A stretch of DNA of 41,263 nucleotides, taken from contig JACPZP010000028.1 in assembly GCA_016195405.1 (NCBI GenBank), positions 1-41,263 on the forward strand, written 5' to 3'. This document shows positions 33,817-41,263 of this stretch, one piece after another. Below the pieces are notes generated by a model, which did not search any database, was not told the origin of the DNA, and was given only the letters and a program-made list of their open reading frames with translations. The position numbers and the translations under genes were made by a program. Source of the stretch: Planctomycetota bacterium (GTDB taxonomy: Bacteria; Planctomycetota; Planctomycetia; Gemmatales; Gemmataceae). Each line of letters opens with the position of its first letter. The stretch's first letter is position 1.

Positions 33817-34158
33817 ATGAAGCAACGCCTTCTTGTAATGAACGGGCAACGTCTTGTTCAGAGCGAGCAAGGAGGACAGTGGAATACGGATAAGGTGGAG
33901 AAAGCTGGGTCAGTGAAACCCGGCATCTACAACATCTACCTGTCCAGTCAGGCCGACAAGGCCAAGGCCCATGATGGCCTGATCGTGCATGCCGACAAGG
34001 ATCACGTCTACCAACAAGTGGGCAAGAACTTTGTTATGCACAACCGGGCCGATTTCGATAAACTGCCTGAAATTGGCGCAAATTCAAGCGTCAAATACGA
34101 CAGTGGCAAGGCGGTAGTTACCCCCTCGTCAATTAAGCTGGGGCGAGGCATATCTTGA
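33817..34158 (+). CDS. kfrB: KfrB-domain protein
   Basis: 113 residues made of a KfrB-type module: QRLLVMNGQRLVQSEQGGQW, KAGSVKPGIYNIYLSSQADK, DHVYQQVGKNFVMHNRADFD, ending SIKLGRGIS. KfrB proteins accompany KfrA and KfrC in IncP-1beta and are linked to stable inheritance. AATAAAGGAG precedes the ATG. KorB-site spacing suggests kfrC has separate control. The TraI C-terminus has a distantly similar module. Confidence 0.8.
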   Translation: MKQRLLVMNGQRLVQSEQGGQWNTDKVEKAGSVKPGIYNIYLSSQADKAKAHDGLIVHADKDHVYQQVGKNFVMHNRADFDKLPEIGANSSVKYDSGKAVVTPSSIKLGRGIS

Positions 34159-34166
34159 TTGCCAAC

Positions 34167-34179
34167 TTTAGCGGCTAAA
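34167..34179. promoter_or_regulatory. KorB operator (O_B) before kfrC
   Basis: TTTAGCGGCTAAA between kfrB and kfrC. No strong promoter is evident beside it. Confidence 0.85.
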
Positions 34180-34195
34180 ATTCAGGAGGCATTAC

Positions 34196-34819
34196 ATGAT
34201 CCAGTCCAAGGAATCGCAGGCGGCTCGACCCGTCCTGCAACCCGTCAAGCCGGGGCTGGATGCCGTCGCCCAGGCAGACGCCCTCTTGGAGCGTGCGCAA
34301 GAAGCCCAGGCCGAGCAAGCCGCGCTTCTTGAGGCTTCCCCCTTGGAGTCCCAATACAGCGCCGCTTTCGCGGCGCAGGTTGAAGCGAAGCATGACCAGG
34401 CCGAGCGAATCGAGGATCGGCTTGAAAATCTGATCGAGCAGCAGGCGTCACGCTTGCAGCAAACGCAGGCCAGCCAGCCGGGCCTTTTCTCGCGCCCTGG
34501 TGCCCGTGCCAAGTGGCAAAGTCAGGTTCAGCAGCAGCAGAGCGCCATGCAGCGCCTTCACGGCCGTCTTGAGGCCGTGCGCGAAATCAAAGACGGAATG
34601 GGTGCTCACGGCCCGCGCATTGAAGAGCTGGCGCACCGCAAGGTGCGCGCCCAGGAGCCGGAGCTTGCGAAGGACTGGGAAGAAATGCGAGAGGCCGAGC
34701 GGCTGCATCAAGCCTTGCTGCGCAAGCAAGAGCAAGAGAAGAAGCAAGCCTTGGAGCGAGAGAGAAGAGGCGAGAATCTTGGGCGCGGTCTGCGCCTTGG
34801 CTTGACCCAAGCCAGATAA
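34196..34819 (+). CDS. kfrC: KfrC-like coiled-coil protein
   Basis: 207 residues, highly Gln/Glu/Arg/Ala-rich and predicted almost wholly helical (AQADALLERAQEAQAEQAAL; QEQEKKQALERERRG). TCAGGAGG precedes the ATG. It follows kfrB as in IncP-1beta, where KfrC interacts with KfrA in partition-related stability. There is little sequence beyond composition and position to support the name, and low-complexity makes similarity hard to judge. Confidence 0.75.
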   Translation: MIQSKESQAARPVLQPVKPGLDAVAQADALLERAQEAQAEQAALLEASPLESQYSAAFAAQVEAKHDQAERIEDRLENLIEQQASRLQQTQASQPGLFSRPGARAKWQSQVQQQQSAMQRLHGRLEAVREIKDGMGAHGPRIEELAHRKVRAQEPELAKDWEEMREAERLHQALLRKQEQEKKQALERERRGENLGRGLRLGLTQAR

Positions 34820-34822
34820 ACG

Positions 34823-34845
34823 AAAGCCCGGCTCGCCGGGCTTTT
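34823..34845. terminator. Bidirectional terminator between kfrC and traM
   Basis: AAAGCCCGGC, TC, GCCGGGCTTT with flanking T. It ends both the rightward kfr and the leftward traK-L-M transcripts. Confidence 0.88.
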
Positions 34846-35283
34846 TCATCGGAGCGCGACCCATAGGGCCACGCCCGCAGCAACCAGCGTGATACACGAT
34901 GCCAGCACGTTGAACATCGCAACGCGCCGAGCATCGCGCAACGGCCGGGCAACGCCGACCAGCGCGGCGTCAATCTCGCCACGCACGGCCGATGCCGCCG
35001 CCTTGACGCCTTCCTTCATCTCCTTGCCCATCGCCTCCTTGCTGGCCGCAAGAGCGGCGTTCAGGATGCGTTCTGCCTTGTCTTTGGCATCGTTGCCCCA
35101 GCGCAAGGCCAAGCCTTCTAACTCTTCCTTGTATTGGTCGAGCTGGGCTTGTTGGGCCTTGGAGCTGTCGGCCATCAGTCGGTTGTTGATCGTCTGCAAG
35201 ACCAGGATCGGATCGTCACGCGAAACGGCGATGCCGTGTTTCGCGGCAATCTCCTTGATGAGTTCTTCAACCTGGTCACTCAT
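34846..35283 (-). CDS. traM: TraM, Tra1 accessory transfer protein
   Basis: 145 residues, same as RP4 TraM. Soluble helical N-terminal part (VEELIKEIAAKHGIAVSRDD) and a C-terminal hydrophobic anchor (VLASCITLVAAGVALWVAL). The ATG at 35283 overlaps the traL stop (ATGA). It increases transfer efficiency in RP4, mechanism uncertain. Confidence 0.92.
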   Translation of the reverse strand: MSDQVEELIKEIAAKHGIAVSRDDPILVLQTINNRLMADSSKAQQAQLDQYKEELEGLALRWGNDAKDKAERILNAALAASKEAMGKEMKEGVKAAASAVRGEIDAALVGVARPLRDARRVAMFNVLASCITLVAAGVALWVALR

Positions 35284-36008
35284 CAAAGCACCGTCGCGCT
35301 ATCGAGCTGGTCAAACAACTGGCCCTTGATGATCTTGAGGCGCTGCCTGGTCATGATCGTGAGGGAGTCCATTGCCAGGGCTTCATCGAAGGTCAGGCGG
35401 TCTTGCAGCATTTCGCTCAAGTCCCGGCCATACGTTTCCTTCTTGAGCGACGGAATCTGAACAATGGCCGACACCCGCGCCTTGTTGGCGGTATAGGCTT
35501 TCATCTGTTCAAAGCTCTTGCCCTCGTGCTCGATAGGCCCCCAGTACGGATTCAGCCAGACGACGAAAAGCGCCTCGGCCGGAAATTGGCTGGCGAGCTG
35601 CGAAAAGCCGCTCACCGTATCGAGAAGGGCTTGCCCGCCAGTGATGACGGTATGAATGACCAGTTCATGCCCCATGTCCACCAAGAGCGCCGGCACCTGG
35701 TTGCTGATGAGGAAGTGCGACAACGGGACGAACGAACTGGCCCCGTTGTCGATGATTACGTCATCCTTGGCCGTGGCGATCATTTCAATTAGCGAGTCAA
35801 AACTACGCGGATTGATTTCTTCGGCTTCCATGATTTCCAGCCGTTTGACGCCCAACCCCTTGTAGCCAAGAAATGTCGCGTTGACCGGATCGGTGTCGAT
35901 GCAGAGAGGCTTTTGCCCCTTGCTGACCTTGAATTGGGCAACCATTGCGGCGATGACGGATTTACCGACACCACCCTTGCCTTGCAGAATCATGTGAATT
36001 TTTGACAT
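35283..36008 (-). CDS. traL: TraL, MinD/ParA-type ATPase
   Basis: 241 residues, as in RP4. Deviant Walker A QGKGGVGKS (9-17), then LCIDTDPVNATFLGY and DDVIIDNGASSFVPLS. It directly follows traK with no gap and overlaps traM. The role is accessory to transfer, possibly positioning or stabilising transfer proteins. It is a distinct gene from the partition ATPase IncC. Confidence 0.94.
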   Translation of the reverse strand: MSKIHMILQGKGGVGKSVIAAMVAQFKVSKGQKPLCIDTDPVNATFLGYKGLGVKRLEIMEAEEINPRSFDSLIEMIATAKDDVIIDNGASSFVPLSHFLISNQVPALLVDMGHELVIHTVITGGQALLDTVSGFSQLASQFPAEALFVVWLNPYWGPIEHEGKSFEQMKAYTANKARVSAIVQIPSLKKETYGRDLSEMLQDRLTFDEALAMDSLTIMTRQRLKIIKGQLFDQLDSATVL

Positions 36009-36398
36009 TTAGAGTAAATCCTCTTTGTTTGGTTTGGAGTTGAAGGTGAAGCCGGCCGGTGGTTCTGGCTTTTTCACGGCCGTCTTCGAGCTGGCCGGCT
36101 TCGTCAGATTGCTTAGCCCTGGTTCCGGTGTTACTGCGGCCGGAATATGGGCGGGCGGTTCTGTCGCGGGAGGCGACAGGATCAAACGGTTCACATAGCC
36201 GCGAAATGCCTGGTAGCTGAAATCGACCTTCCCCTCTTCGTGCAGAGTCTCCCAGATGCTCTTGACCGGCCAACCGTCATCGAGTGCCTGTTTGATGTCC
36301 ACGCGCAAAGCCAGGAAAGCCGCCCGGTTCTGAGCACTACGGGACGGCTTTTTCTTCACCGTCCTTGCTGCTATACGTTCGGAAAGGCTCTTTGCCAT
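36009..36398 (-). CDS. traK: TraK, oriT-binding relaxosome protein
   Basis: 129 residues (RP4 TraK 134). An N-terminal DNA-binding region (RAAFLALRVDIKQALDDGWP, DFSYQAFRGYVNR) is followed by a Pro/Ala-rich linker and a C-terminal FTFNSKPNKEDLL, near-identical to the RP4 end. It wraps oriT DNA on the traK side of nic. It is divergent from traJ across oriT. Confidence 0.93.
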   Translation of the reverse strand: MAKSLSERIAARTVKKKPSRSAQNRAAFLALRVDIKQALDDGWPVKSIWETLHEEGKVDFSYQAFRGYVNRLILSPPATEPPAHIPAAVTPEPGLSNLTKPASSKTAVKKPEPPAGFTFNSKPNKEDLL

Positions 36399-36592
36399 GT
36401 GTCACCTAGCATTTTCATGTCTGTTGTTTGACCATTGATCGGCCCTCATTTTAGATGCTCTACCGTTCTTTGAGCGTTGTTTCTGCCGTTTTGCCCGGAA
36501 TTTTGGCTAGCAACGTCAGTTTATATCGAAAAGAATGGTTTAGCAAAGGGCTGTGTCATGATATTCTTGGTGTCAGAACGGTCGAAGACCGG

Positions 36593-36594
36593 GC
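36593..36594 (-). other. Predicted nic site
   Basis: On the minus strand the sequence reads TATCCTG|CCCGG, the IncP-1 nick-region consensus YATCCTG. TraI would cut between the bases paired with 36594 and 36593 and attach to the 5' end, sending the traK side in first. Confidence 0.88.
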
Positions 36595-36602
36595 AGGATA
36601 TG

Positions 36603-36640
36603 TGAAGTTAGCTAACCGGCTCGCCGGTTATCTATCTTCA
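36603..36640. promoter_or_regulatory. TraJ-binding inverted repeat
   Basis: 18-bp arms (36603-36620 and 36623-36640, core AACCGGC/GCCGGTT) with two mismatches and a two-base centre. The arm next to nic is the expected srj site. Confidence 0.85.
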
Positions 36641-36746
36641 CTTCCCCTTATTCGCACTTCGTGCTCAACGGGGCTCCTGCTCTGCGAGGCCAGACGGCTA
36701 CCGCCGTCAAACAACCACCATCGGCTATGCCGCTGAGAGACTGACG

Positions 36747-37118
36747 ATGAAAGAAGACAAGAAACAGCCGACACGGAAAGCGCGCCAATTGCGCGTTCCC
36801 GTGCTGCCAGACGAAGAGGCCGCCATCAAGAAGATGGCGGCCTCTGCTGGCCTTCCCGTCGCCGCGTACTTGCGTAACGTCGGCTTGGGCTACCAGGTGC
36901 GGGGCATCCTGGACAACAAGCGCGTTGAAGAGCTGGCTCGCATCAACGGCGACCTGGGCCGCCTTGGCGGCCTGCTGAAACTGTGGCTGACCGACGACCC
37001 GCGCACTGCGCGATTCGGCGAGTCCACCATTCGCGCCTTGCTGTCGAAGATCGAAGACACGCAAGACCACATGCACATGGTCATGCAGTCCGTGGTTATG
37101 CCAAGGACTGAGCGATGA
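36747..37118 (+). CDS. traJ: TraJ, oriT-recognition protein
   Basis: 123 residues, as in RP4. A ribbon-helix-helix-like N-terminus (LRVPVLPDEEAAIKKMAASA) and the highly conserved ARINGDLGRLGGLLKLWLTD with DDPRTARFGESTI. It binds the inverted repeat beside nic and recruits TraI. It is the first gene of the traJ-I-H-G operon; a KorB site follows its stop. Confidence 0.95.
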   Translation: MKEDKKQPTRKARQLRVPVLPDEEAAIKKMAASAGLPVAAYLRNVGLGYQVRGILDNKRVEELARINGDLGRLGGLLKLWLTDDPRTARFGESTIRALLSKIEDTQDHMHMVMQSVVMPRTER

Positions 37119-37122
37119 GCTT

Positions 37123-37135
37123 TTTAGCCGCTAAA
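37123..37135. promoter_or_regulatory. KorB operator (O_B) between traJ and traI
   Basis: TTTAGCCGCTAAA within a 17-base perfect palindrome TTTTTAGCCGCTAAAAA (37121-37137). Confidence 0.88.
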
Positions 37136-37152
37136 AATCCGCGAGGCCCGGC

Positions 37153-39546
37153 GTGATTGCCAAGCAGGTGCCCATGAAGTCCGTGGGTAAGAGCGATTTC
37201 GGTGGGCTGGTGAAGTACGTCACCGACGAGCAGAGCAAGAACGAGCGCGTTGGGTATGTCAACGTGACCAACTGCCAGACTGACAACTGGAAAGTTGCGA
37301 TAACCGAAGTTCTGAATACCCAAGCGCAGAACACGCGGGCAACATCGGACAAGACCTATCACCTGATCGTCAGCTTTCGCGCTGGCGAGCAGATAGACGA
37401 CGCGACCTTGAAGGCCATCGAGGCGCGTATCTGCGACGGGCTGGGTTATGGCGAGCATCAGCGCGTCAGTGCCGTGCATCACGACACCGACAACCTGCAC
37501 TTCCACATCGCCATCAACAAGATTCACCCGACGCGCTACACGATTCATGACCCGTACAACGACCACAAGACGTTGGGCCAGCTTTGCGAGAAGCTAGAGC
37601 GCGAATACGGGCTTGAAGTCGATAACCACCAGGCGCAAAAAACCGTGAGCGAGAACCGGGCGGCCGACATGGAGCGGCACGCCGGGGTTCAAAGCCTGCT
37701 GGGCTGGATCAAGCGCGAGTGTGCCGACCAGATCAAGGGTGCGCAGAGCTGGGCCGAGTTGCATGCCGTGATGCGCAGCAACGGCTTGGAACTCCAAGAG
37801 CGGGGCAACGGCCTGGTTATCACGGACGGGGCTGGCCTTGGCGTCAAGGCCAGTTCGGTTGCGCGTGAGCTGTCCAAGGCCAAGCTAGAGCAACGCCTTG
37901 GGGCGTTCGAGGCCACGCCCGCACATGCTGCGGCAGCGGCCGTCGCGCAGGCCGCGCAAGCGCGCCGCACGCAATCGCCCCCCGTTGGCAAGGTTGGAAG
38001 CAAGCCGCCGCCGCGCAGTCAAAACCGGCTGCACAACCTGTCGCAGCTTGAGGCCATGAAGATCAACAGCGGGCGGCGATACGAGGCGCAGCCGATGCGC
38101 TCTCGGATCAACACCGTTGAGTTGTACGCCAGGTACAAAAACGATCAGCAAAGCAGCGGCGCAACACGCACGACTGAATGGGCCAAGGCCCTGGACCGCA
38201 AGAACCGCCTGCTTGAATCGGCCAAGCGAACTGCGCAGCTCAAGCGCAGTGCTATCAAGGTCATCAAGGGTGCCGGGCCGGGTAAGAAGGTCATGTACAG
38301 CGCGACGACCAAGACGCTGAAAGACGAAATCCAGAAGGTCAACAAGCAATACCTCGCCGAGCGCCAGGCGATCTACGACAAATACCAGCGCCTCGCATGG
38401 GCCGACTGGTTGAGGGCGAAGGCCACCGAGGGCGATCAAGAGGCGCTAGGCGCGTTGCGCGCCCGTGACGCGGCCCAGGGCCTCAAGGGCAACACCGTGG
38501 CCGGCAATGCCGGCCAGAAGGCCCCGCAGGGCCTTCCACAGCAAGACAGCATCACCAAGAAGGGGACGATCATCTATCGCGTCGGCCCTACGGCCGTGCG
38601 CGATGACGGGGACAAGCTGAAAGTCTCGCGGGGTGCGAACCAGGACGGATTGCAAGCCGCTCTGCGCCTCGCAATTGAGCGTTACGGCGACCGGATCACA
38701 GTCAACGGCACCGACGCATTCAAAGAGCAAATCGCCCAGGCGGCCGTGGCCGCCAAGCTGCCCATCACCTTTGCAGACGCCGCCCTAGAGCGTCGCCGTC
38801 AAGAACTACTGCAACCCATCACTACCAAGGAGAACGCGAATGAGCACGAACGAACACGACCCGCAGCACAACCAGGAGCGCGAACTACCGCCGAGCAGCC
38901 ACGAGCCGACAGAGGACGAGCTGATAGCCGCAGCGATGGCCGCGCTGGACTCGCCGCTACCGGAGTCAACGCAACCCGAGCCGGGCGAGCTGGGGGGCGA
39001 CAGTTCCGGCCCGTCCGAGGAGAACCCGTTCCAGGTGGCGGACTCCCCGGCAAGCCCGACATTGGCGGCGTTGGACGAAAGCCGCCGCCCCAAAGCCAGA
39101 ACCGTTTGCGAGGGCTGTCCGAACTCGGTGTGGTTCAGCTCGCCAGCGGAGGTCAAGTGCTATTGCCGCGTGATGTTCCTGGTCACATGGAGCAACAAGG
39201 AGCCAAACCAGATCACGGGCTGCGACGGGATATTTTTGGGGCAGGAAGAGTAGCGGCCGGGCAGGACGCAGCGGATAAGTACATCGCCGAACGCGAGGCC
39301 ATGCGGCTTAAAGTGTTCGATATACCGAAGCACACACGATATAATCAGGGTAATGACGGGGCCGCCGCTTTCGCGGGAATCCGCCAGGTTGAAGGGCAGA
39401 CGCTGGCCCTTCTCAAGCGCGGCGAAGAGGTCATGGTTCTGCCAGTTGACGACGCCAATGCCCGACGCCTCAAGCGTGTTGCCGTTGGGGAGGTTGTCAC
39501 CGTGACGCCGAAGGGTTCCATCAAAACGAAAGGAAGAAGCAGATGA
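37153..39546 (+). CDS. traI: TraI, relaxase (MOB-P type)
   Basis: 797 residues (RP4 TraI 732). The GTG start gives MIAKQVPMKSVGKSD. Catalytic Tyr22 (LVKYVTDEQ), the serine motif in LIVSFRAGEQ and the histidine motif HHDTDNLHFHIAINKIHP are all present. It nicks oriT, holds the 5' end and rejoins it after transfer. The C-terminal region from about residue 700 resembles a KfrB-type module (LALLKRGEEVMVLPVDD). traH is encoded inside it in the +1-shifted frame, and its stop overlaps traG. Confidence 0.96.
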   Translation: MIAKQVPMKSVGKSDFGGLVKYVTDEQSKNERVGYVNVTNCQTDNWKVAITEVLNTQAQNTRATSDKTYHLIVSFRAGEQIDDATLKAIEARICDGLGYGEHQRVSAVHHDTDNLHFHIAINKIHPTRYTIHDPYNDHKTLGQLCEKLEREYGLEVDNHQAQKTVSENRAADMERHAGVQSLLGWIKRECADQIKGAQSWAELHAVMRSNGLELQERGNGLVITDGAGLGVKASSVARELSKAKLEQRLGAFEATPAHAAAAAVAQAAQARRTQSPPVGKVGSKPPPRSQNRLHNLSQLEAMKINSGRRYEAQPMRSRINTVELYARYKNDQQSSGATRTTEWAKALDRKNRLLESAKRTAQLKRSAIKVIKGAGPGKKVMYSATTKTLKDEIQKVNKQYLAERQAIYDKYQRLAWADWLRAKATEGDQEALGALRARDAAQGLKGNTVAGNAGQKAPQGLPQQDSITKKGTIIYRVGPTAVRDDGDKLKVSRGANQDGLQAALRLAIERYGDRITVNGTDAFKEQIAQAAVAAKLPITFADAALERRRQELLQPITTKENANEHERTRPAAQPGARTTAEQPRADRGRADSRSDGRAGLAATGVNATRAGRAGGRQFRPVRGEPVPGGGLPGKPDIGGVGRKPPPQSQNRLRGLSELGVVQLASGGQVLLPRDVPGHMEQQGAKPDHGLRRDIFGAGRVAAGQDAADKYIAEREAMRLKVFDIPKHTRYNQGNDGAAAFAGIRQVEGQTLALLKRGEEVMVLPVDDANARRLKRVAVGEVVTVTPKGSIKTKGRSR
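38840..39253 (+). CDS. traH: TraH, encoded within traI in another frame
   Basis: 137 residues (RP4 TraH about 119). AAGGAG lies 8 bases upstream of the ATG. Acidic, Pro/Glu/Ser-rich first half (DPQHNQERELPPSSHEPTED), then a cysteine-containing C-terminus (TVCEGCPNSVWF, VKCYCRVMFL). In RP4, TraH stabilises the relaxosome by holding TraI and TraJ. The same nested arrangement exists there, supporting that this is a real gene. Confidence 0.85.
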   Translation: MSTNEHDPQHNQERELPPSSHEPTEDELIAAAMAALDSPLPESTQPEPGELGGDSSGPSEENPFQVADSPASPTLAALDESRRPKARTVCEGCPNSVWFSSPAEVKCYCRVMFLVTWSNKEPNQITGCDGIFLGQEE

Positions 39547-41255
39547 AAGACAGGTTCAACAATGCCGTAGGCCCGCAAGTGCGCGCCAAGAAGGAAGGGC
39601 CTGGAAAGGTCATTCCTGCCTTGGCTGTGGTGTCTATCGCTGCTGGGCTGCAAGCCGCAACCCAGTTTTTCGCGCACGACTTTAGATACCAATCTGGTTC
39701 TGCCCGCTGGGCGAACGTCAGGGACATTCGGGCGGCTGGCCTGATCCCACGGACGCGCAGCTTGTTCCAGACCATCACCGGCAAAGAGGCCCCGACCAGC
39801 TCCGGCGTGTACGTTGGCGCGTGGATCGACAAGGATGGCAAGCAGCACTACTTGCGTCACAACGGGCCAGAGCATGTCTTGTGCTACGCCCCGACCCGTT
39901 CAGGCAAGGGCGTCGGCCTGGTCGTTCCTACACTGCTGTCCTGGGGACATAGCGCTGTCGTCACCGACCTGAAAGGCGAGCTTTGGGCTTTGACGGCTGG
40001 CTGGCGTCAGAAGCACGCGAAGAACAAGGTCTTGCGCTTCGAGCCGGCCACAGCCAGCGGCAGCATCTGCTGGAACCCCTTGGACGAAATCCGGCTGGGC
40101 ACAGAAAACGAAGTTGGCGACGTGCAGAACCTTGCAACGCTGATTGTTGACCCGGACGGCAAGGGCCTTGAAAGCCACTGGCAGAAGACCAGCCAGGCGC
40201 TGCTTGTGGGCGTGATCCTGCACGCGCTCTACAAAGCCAAGGCCGAGGGCACCACGGCCAGCCTACCCAGCGTCGATGCCATGCTCGCCGATCCGAACCG
40301 CGACATTGGCGAGCTGTGGATGGAGATGACCACCTACGGCCACGCTGACGGCCAAAATCATTCCGTTATCGGGTCTTCGGCCCGCGACATGATGGATAGG
40401 CCAGAAGAGGAAGCCGGGTCGGTGCTTTCTACCGCCAAGTCTTACTTGGCCCTCTACCGCGATCCAATCGTGGCCCGCAATGTCAGCAAGTCGGAATTCA
40501 AGATCAAAGACTTGATGCACGACGACAACGCGGTAAGCCTCTACATCGTCACCCAGCCGAACGACAAGGCCCGTTTGCGGCCTCTCGTGCGCGTCATGGT
40601 CAACATGGTTGTGCGCCTGCTGGCTGACAAGATGGACTTCGAGAACGGCCGGCCGGTCGCCCATTACAAGCACCGGCTGTTGATGATGCTCGATGAGTTC
40701 CCGAGCCTTGGGAAACTTGAAATCATGCAAGAGTCGCTGGCCTTCGTGGCCGGCTATGGCATCAAGTGCTACTTGATATGCCAGGACATAAATCAGCTCA
40801 AGAGTCGAGAAACAGGCTACGGCCACGATGAAAGCATTACGTCGAATTGCCACGTTCAGAACGCCTATCCACCGAACCGCGTAGAGACAGCAGAGCACCT
40901 TTCTAAGCTGACCGGCCAGACAACAGTAGCCAAGGAACAAATCACCACCAGCGGCCGCCGCACAAGCGCATTGCTGGGGCAAGTGTCTCGCACCATCCAG
41001 GAAGTGCAACGGCCCTTGTTGACGCCAGATGAATGCTTGCGTATGCCGGGGCCGGTCAAGACCGATAGCGGCGACATTGCCGAGGCCGGCGACATGGTTG
41101 TGTACGTCGCAGGCTACCCAGCGATCTACGGCAAGCAACCGCTGTACTTCAAAGACCCAACCTTTCAGGCGCGTGCGTCGATTCCCGCGCCCAAGAACAG
41201 CGACAAGCTGCGTCAGGTGTCCGAGGTCAAGAAGGGGGAGGGCATCACGATATGA
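39543..41255 (+). CDS. traG: TraG, coupling protein (VirD4-like), internally shortened
   Basis: 570 residues; RP4 TraG is 635. One membrane segment near residues 23-45 (VIPALAVVSIAAGLQAATQF). Walker A APTRSGKG (116-123), Walker B LLMMLDEFPSLGK (D384, E385). The C-terminal part is almost RP4-like, ending EGITI. The GSARWA motif normally follows two membrane segments and a periplasmic loop, but here lies at residue 52, so about 65 residues between FRYQ and GSARW are missing in frame. This may disturb topology. Start overlaps traI (ATGA). Confidence 0.93.
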   Translation: MKDRFNNAVGPQVRAKKEGPGKVIPALAVVSIAAGLQAATQFFAHDFRYQSGSARWANVRDIRAAGLIPRTRSLFQTITGKEAPTSSGVYVGAWIDKDGKQHYLRHNGPEHVLCYAPTRSGKGVGLVVPTLLSWGHSAVVTDLKGELWALTAGWRQKHAKNKVLRFEPATASGSICWNPLDEIRLGTENEVGDVQNLATLIVDPDGKGLESHWQKTSQALLVGVILHALYKAKAEGTTASLPSVDAMLADPNRDIGELWMEMTTYGHADGQNHSVIGSSARDMMDRPEEEAGSVLSTAKSYLALYRDPIVARNVSKSEFKIKDLMHDDNAVSLYIVTQPNDKARLRPLVRVMVNMVVRLLADKMDFENGRPVAHYKHRLLMMLDEFPSLGKLEIMQESLAFVAGYGIKCYLICQDINQLKSRETGYGHDESITSNCHVQNAYPPNRVETAEHLSKLTGQTTVAKEQITTSGRRTSALLGQVSRTIQEVQRPLLTPDECLRMPGPVKTDSGDIAEAGDMVVYVAGYPAIYGKQPLYFKDPTFQARASIPAPKNSDKLRQVSEVKKGEGITI

Positions 41256-41263
41256 ACCGCCTA
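41252..41263 (+). CDS. traF: Start of the next gene, probably traF (cut by the window end)
   Basis: ATG at 41252 overlaps the traG stop as ATGA, like the other tra junctions, and encodes MNRL before the window stops. In RP4 the next gene is traF, the peptidase that cyclises pilin, which begins MSRIL. Four codons only, so this is position-based. Confidence 0.45.

Larger units (their letters stand above)
36399..36746. other. oriT: Origin of transfer oriT
   Basis: Intergenic region between divergent traK and traJ. It holds the nic sequence (leftward strand ACTTCACATATCCTG then CCCGG), a TraJ-type inverted repeat and AT-rich DNA on the traK side that would suit TraK binding. The layout is that of RP4 and R751. 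No gene is supported here. Confidence 0.95.

Overview
This window is almost entirely the backbone of a self-transmissible, broad-host-range IncP-1 (RP4/R751-type) plasmid. The evidence is the TrfA initiator with upstream ssb, iteron oriV with DnaA boxes, the KorA/KorB/KorC/TrbA regulators with their operators, the complete trb mating-pair operon, an RP4-type oriT and the Tra1 genes. It contains no chromosomal genes, rRNA or tRNA, so the host cannot be named beyond a Gram-negative bacterium, probably a proteobacterium. Several proteins differ clearly from the RP4 and R751 versions I remember. I cannot assign the IncP-1 subgroup.

Layout. 1-5007: end of traE, then traD and traC (plus strand). 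5029-5800: an orphan HTH-like gene between two copies of a 75-bp terminator repeat. 5798-7230: parB nuclease, parA resolvase, a 54-codon gene, a possible res site and palindromes. 7237-9956: five small or unusual envelope genes, including a membrane metallopeptidase, downstream of trbP. 9969-23490: trbP-O-N-M-L-K-J-I-H-G-F-E-D-C-B read leftward, with a broken second trbC. 23739-25769: trbA (leftward), ssb and trfA (rightward). 25797-27730: a RelB/YafQ-type toxin-antitoxin pair between two 95-bp repeats, then oriV. 27900-30277: klcA, two small genes, korC, kleA, kleE. 30413-34819: incC/korA, korB, kfrA, kfrB, kfrC. 34846-36398: traM-L-K leftward. 36399-36746: oriT. 36747-41263: traJ, traI (traH inside it), traG and the first codons of the next gene, probably traF.

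How it works together. KorA and KorB sites overlap or flank the promoters for trfA, trbA, korA, kleA and kfrA, and KorC sites cover the klcA and kleA promoters, so replication, stable inheritance and transfer share one repressor network. TraI, TraJ and TraK process oriT, TraG would couple the relaxosome to the Trb type IV secretion channel, and TraC primase and Ssb support complementary-strand synthesis in the recipient.

Points of interest. No resistance, catabolic or insertion-sequence load is visible. TraG appears to lack an internal stretch of about 65 residues containing its second membrane segment. trbC was duplicated and one copy then lost 113 bp. Two separate cargo units (the orphan HTH-like gene and the toxin-antitoxin pair) are each bracketed by direct repeats of backbone sequence. 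A metallopeptidase/lipoprotein/OmpA-like group of unknown role sits at the end of the trb operon.
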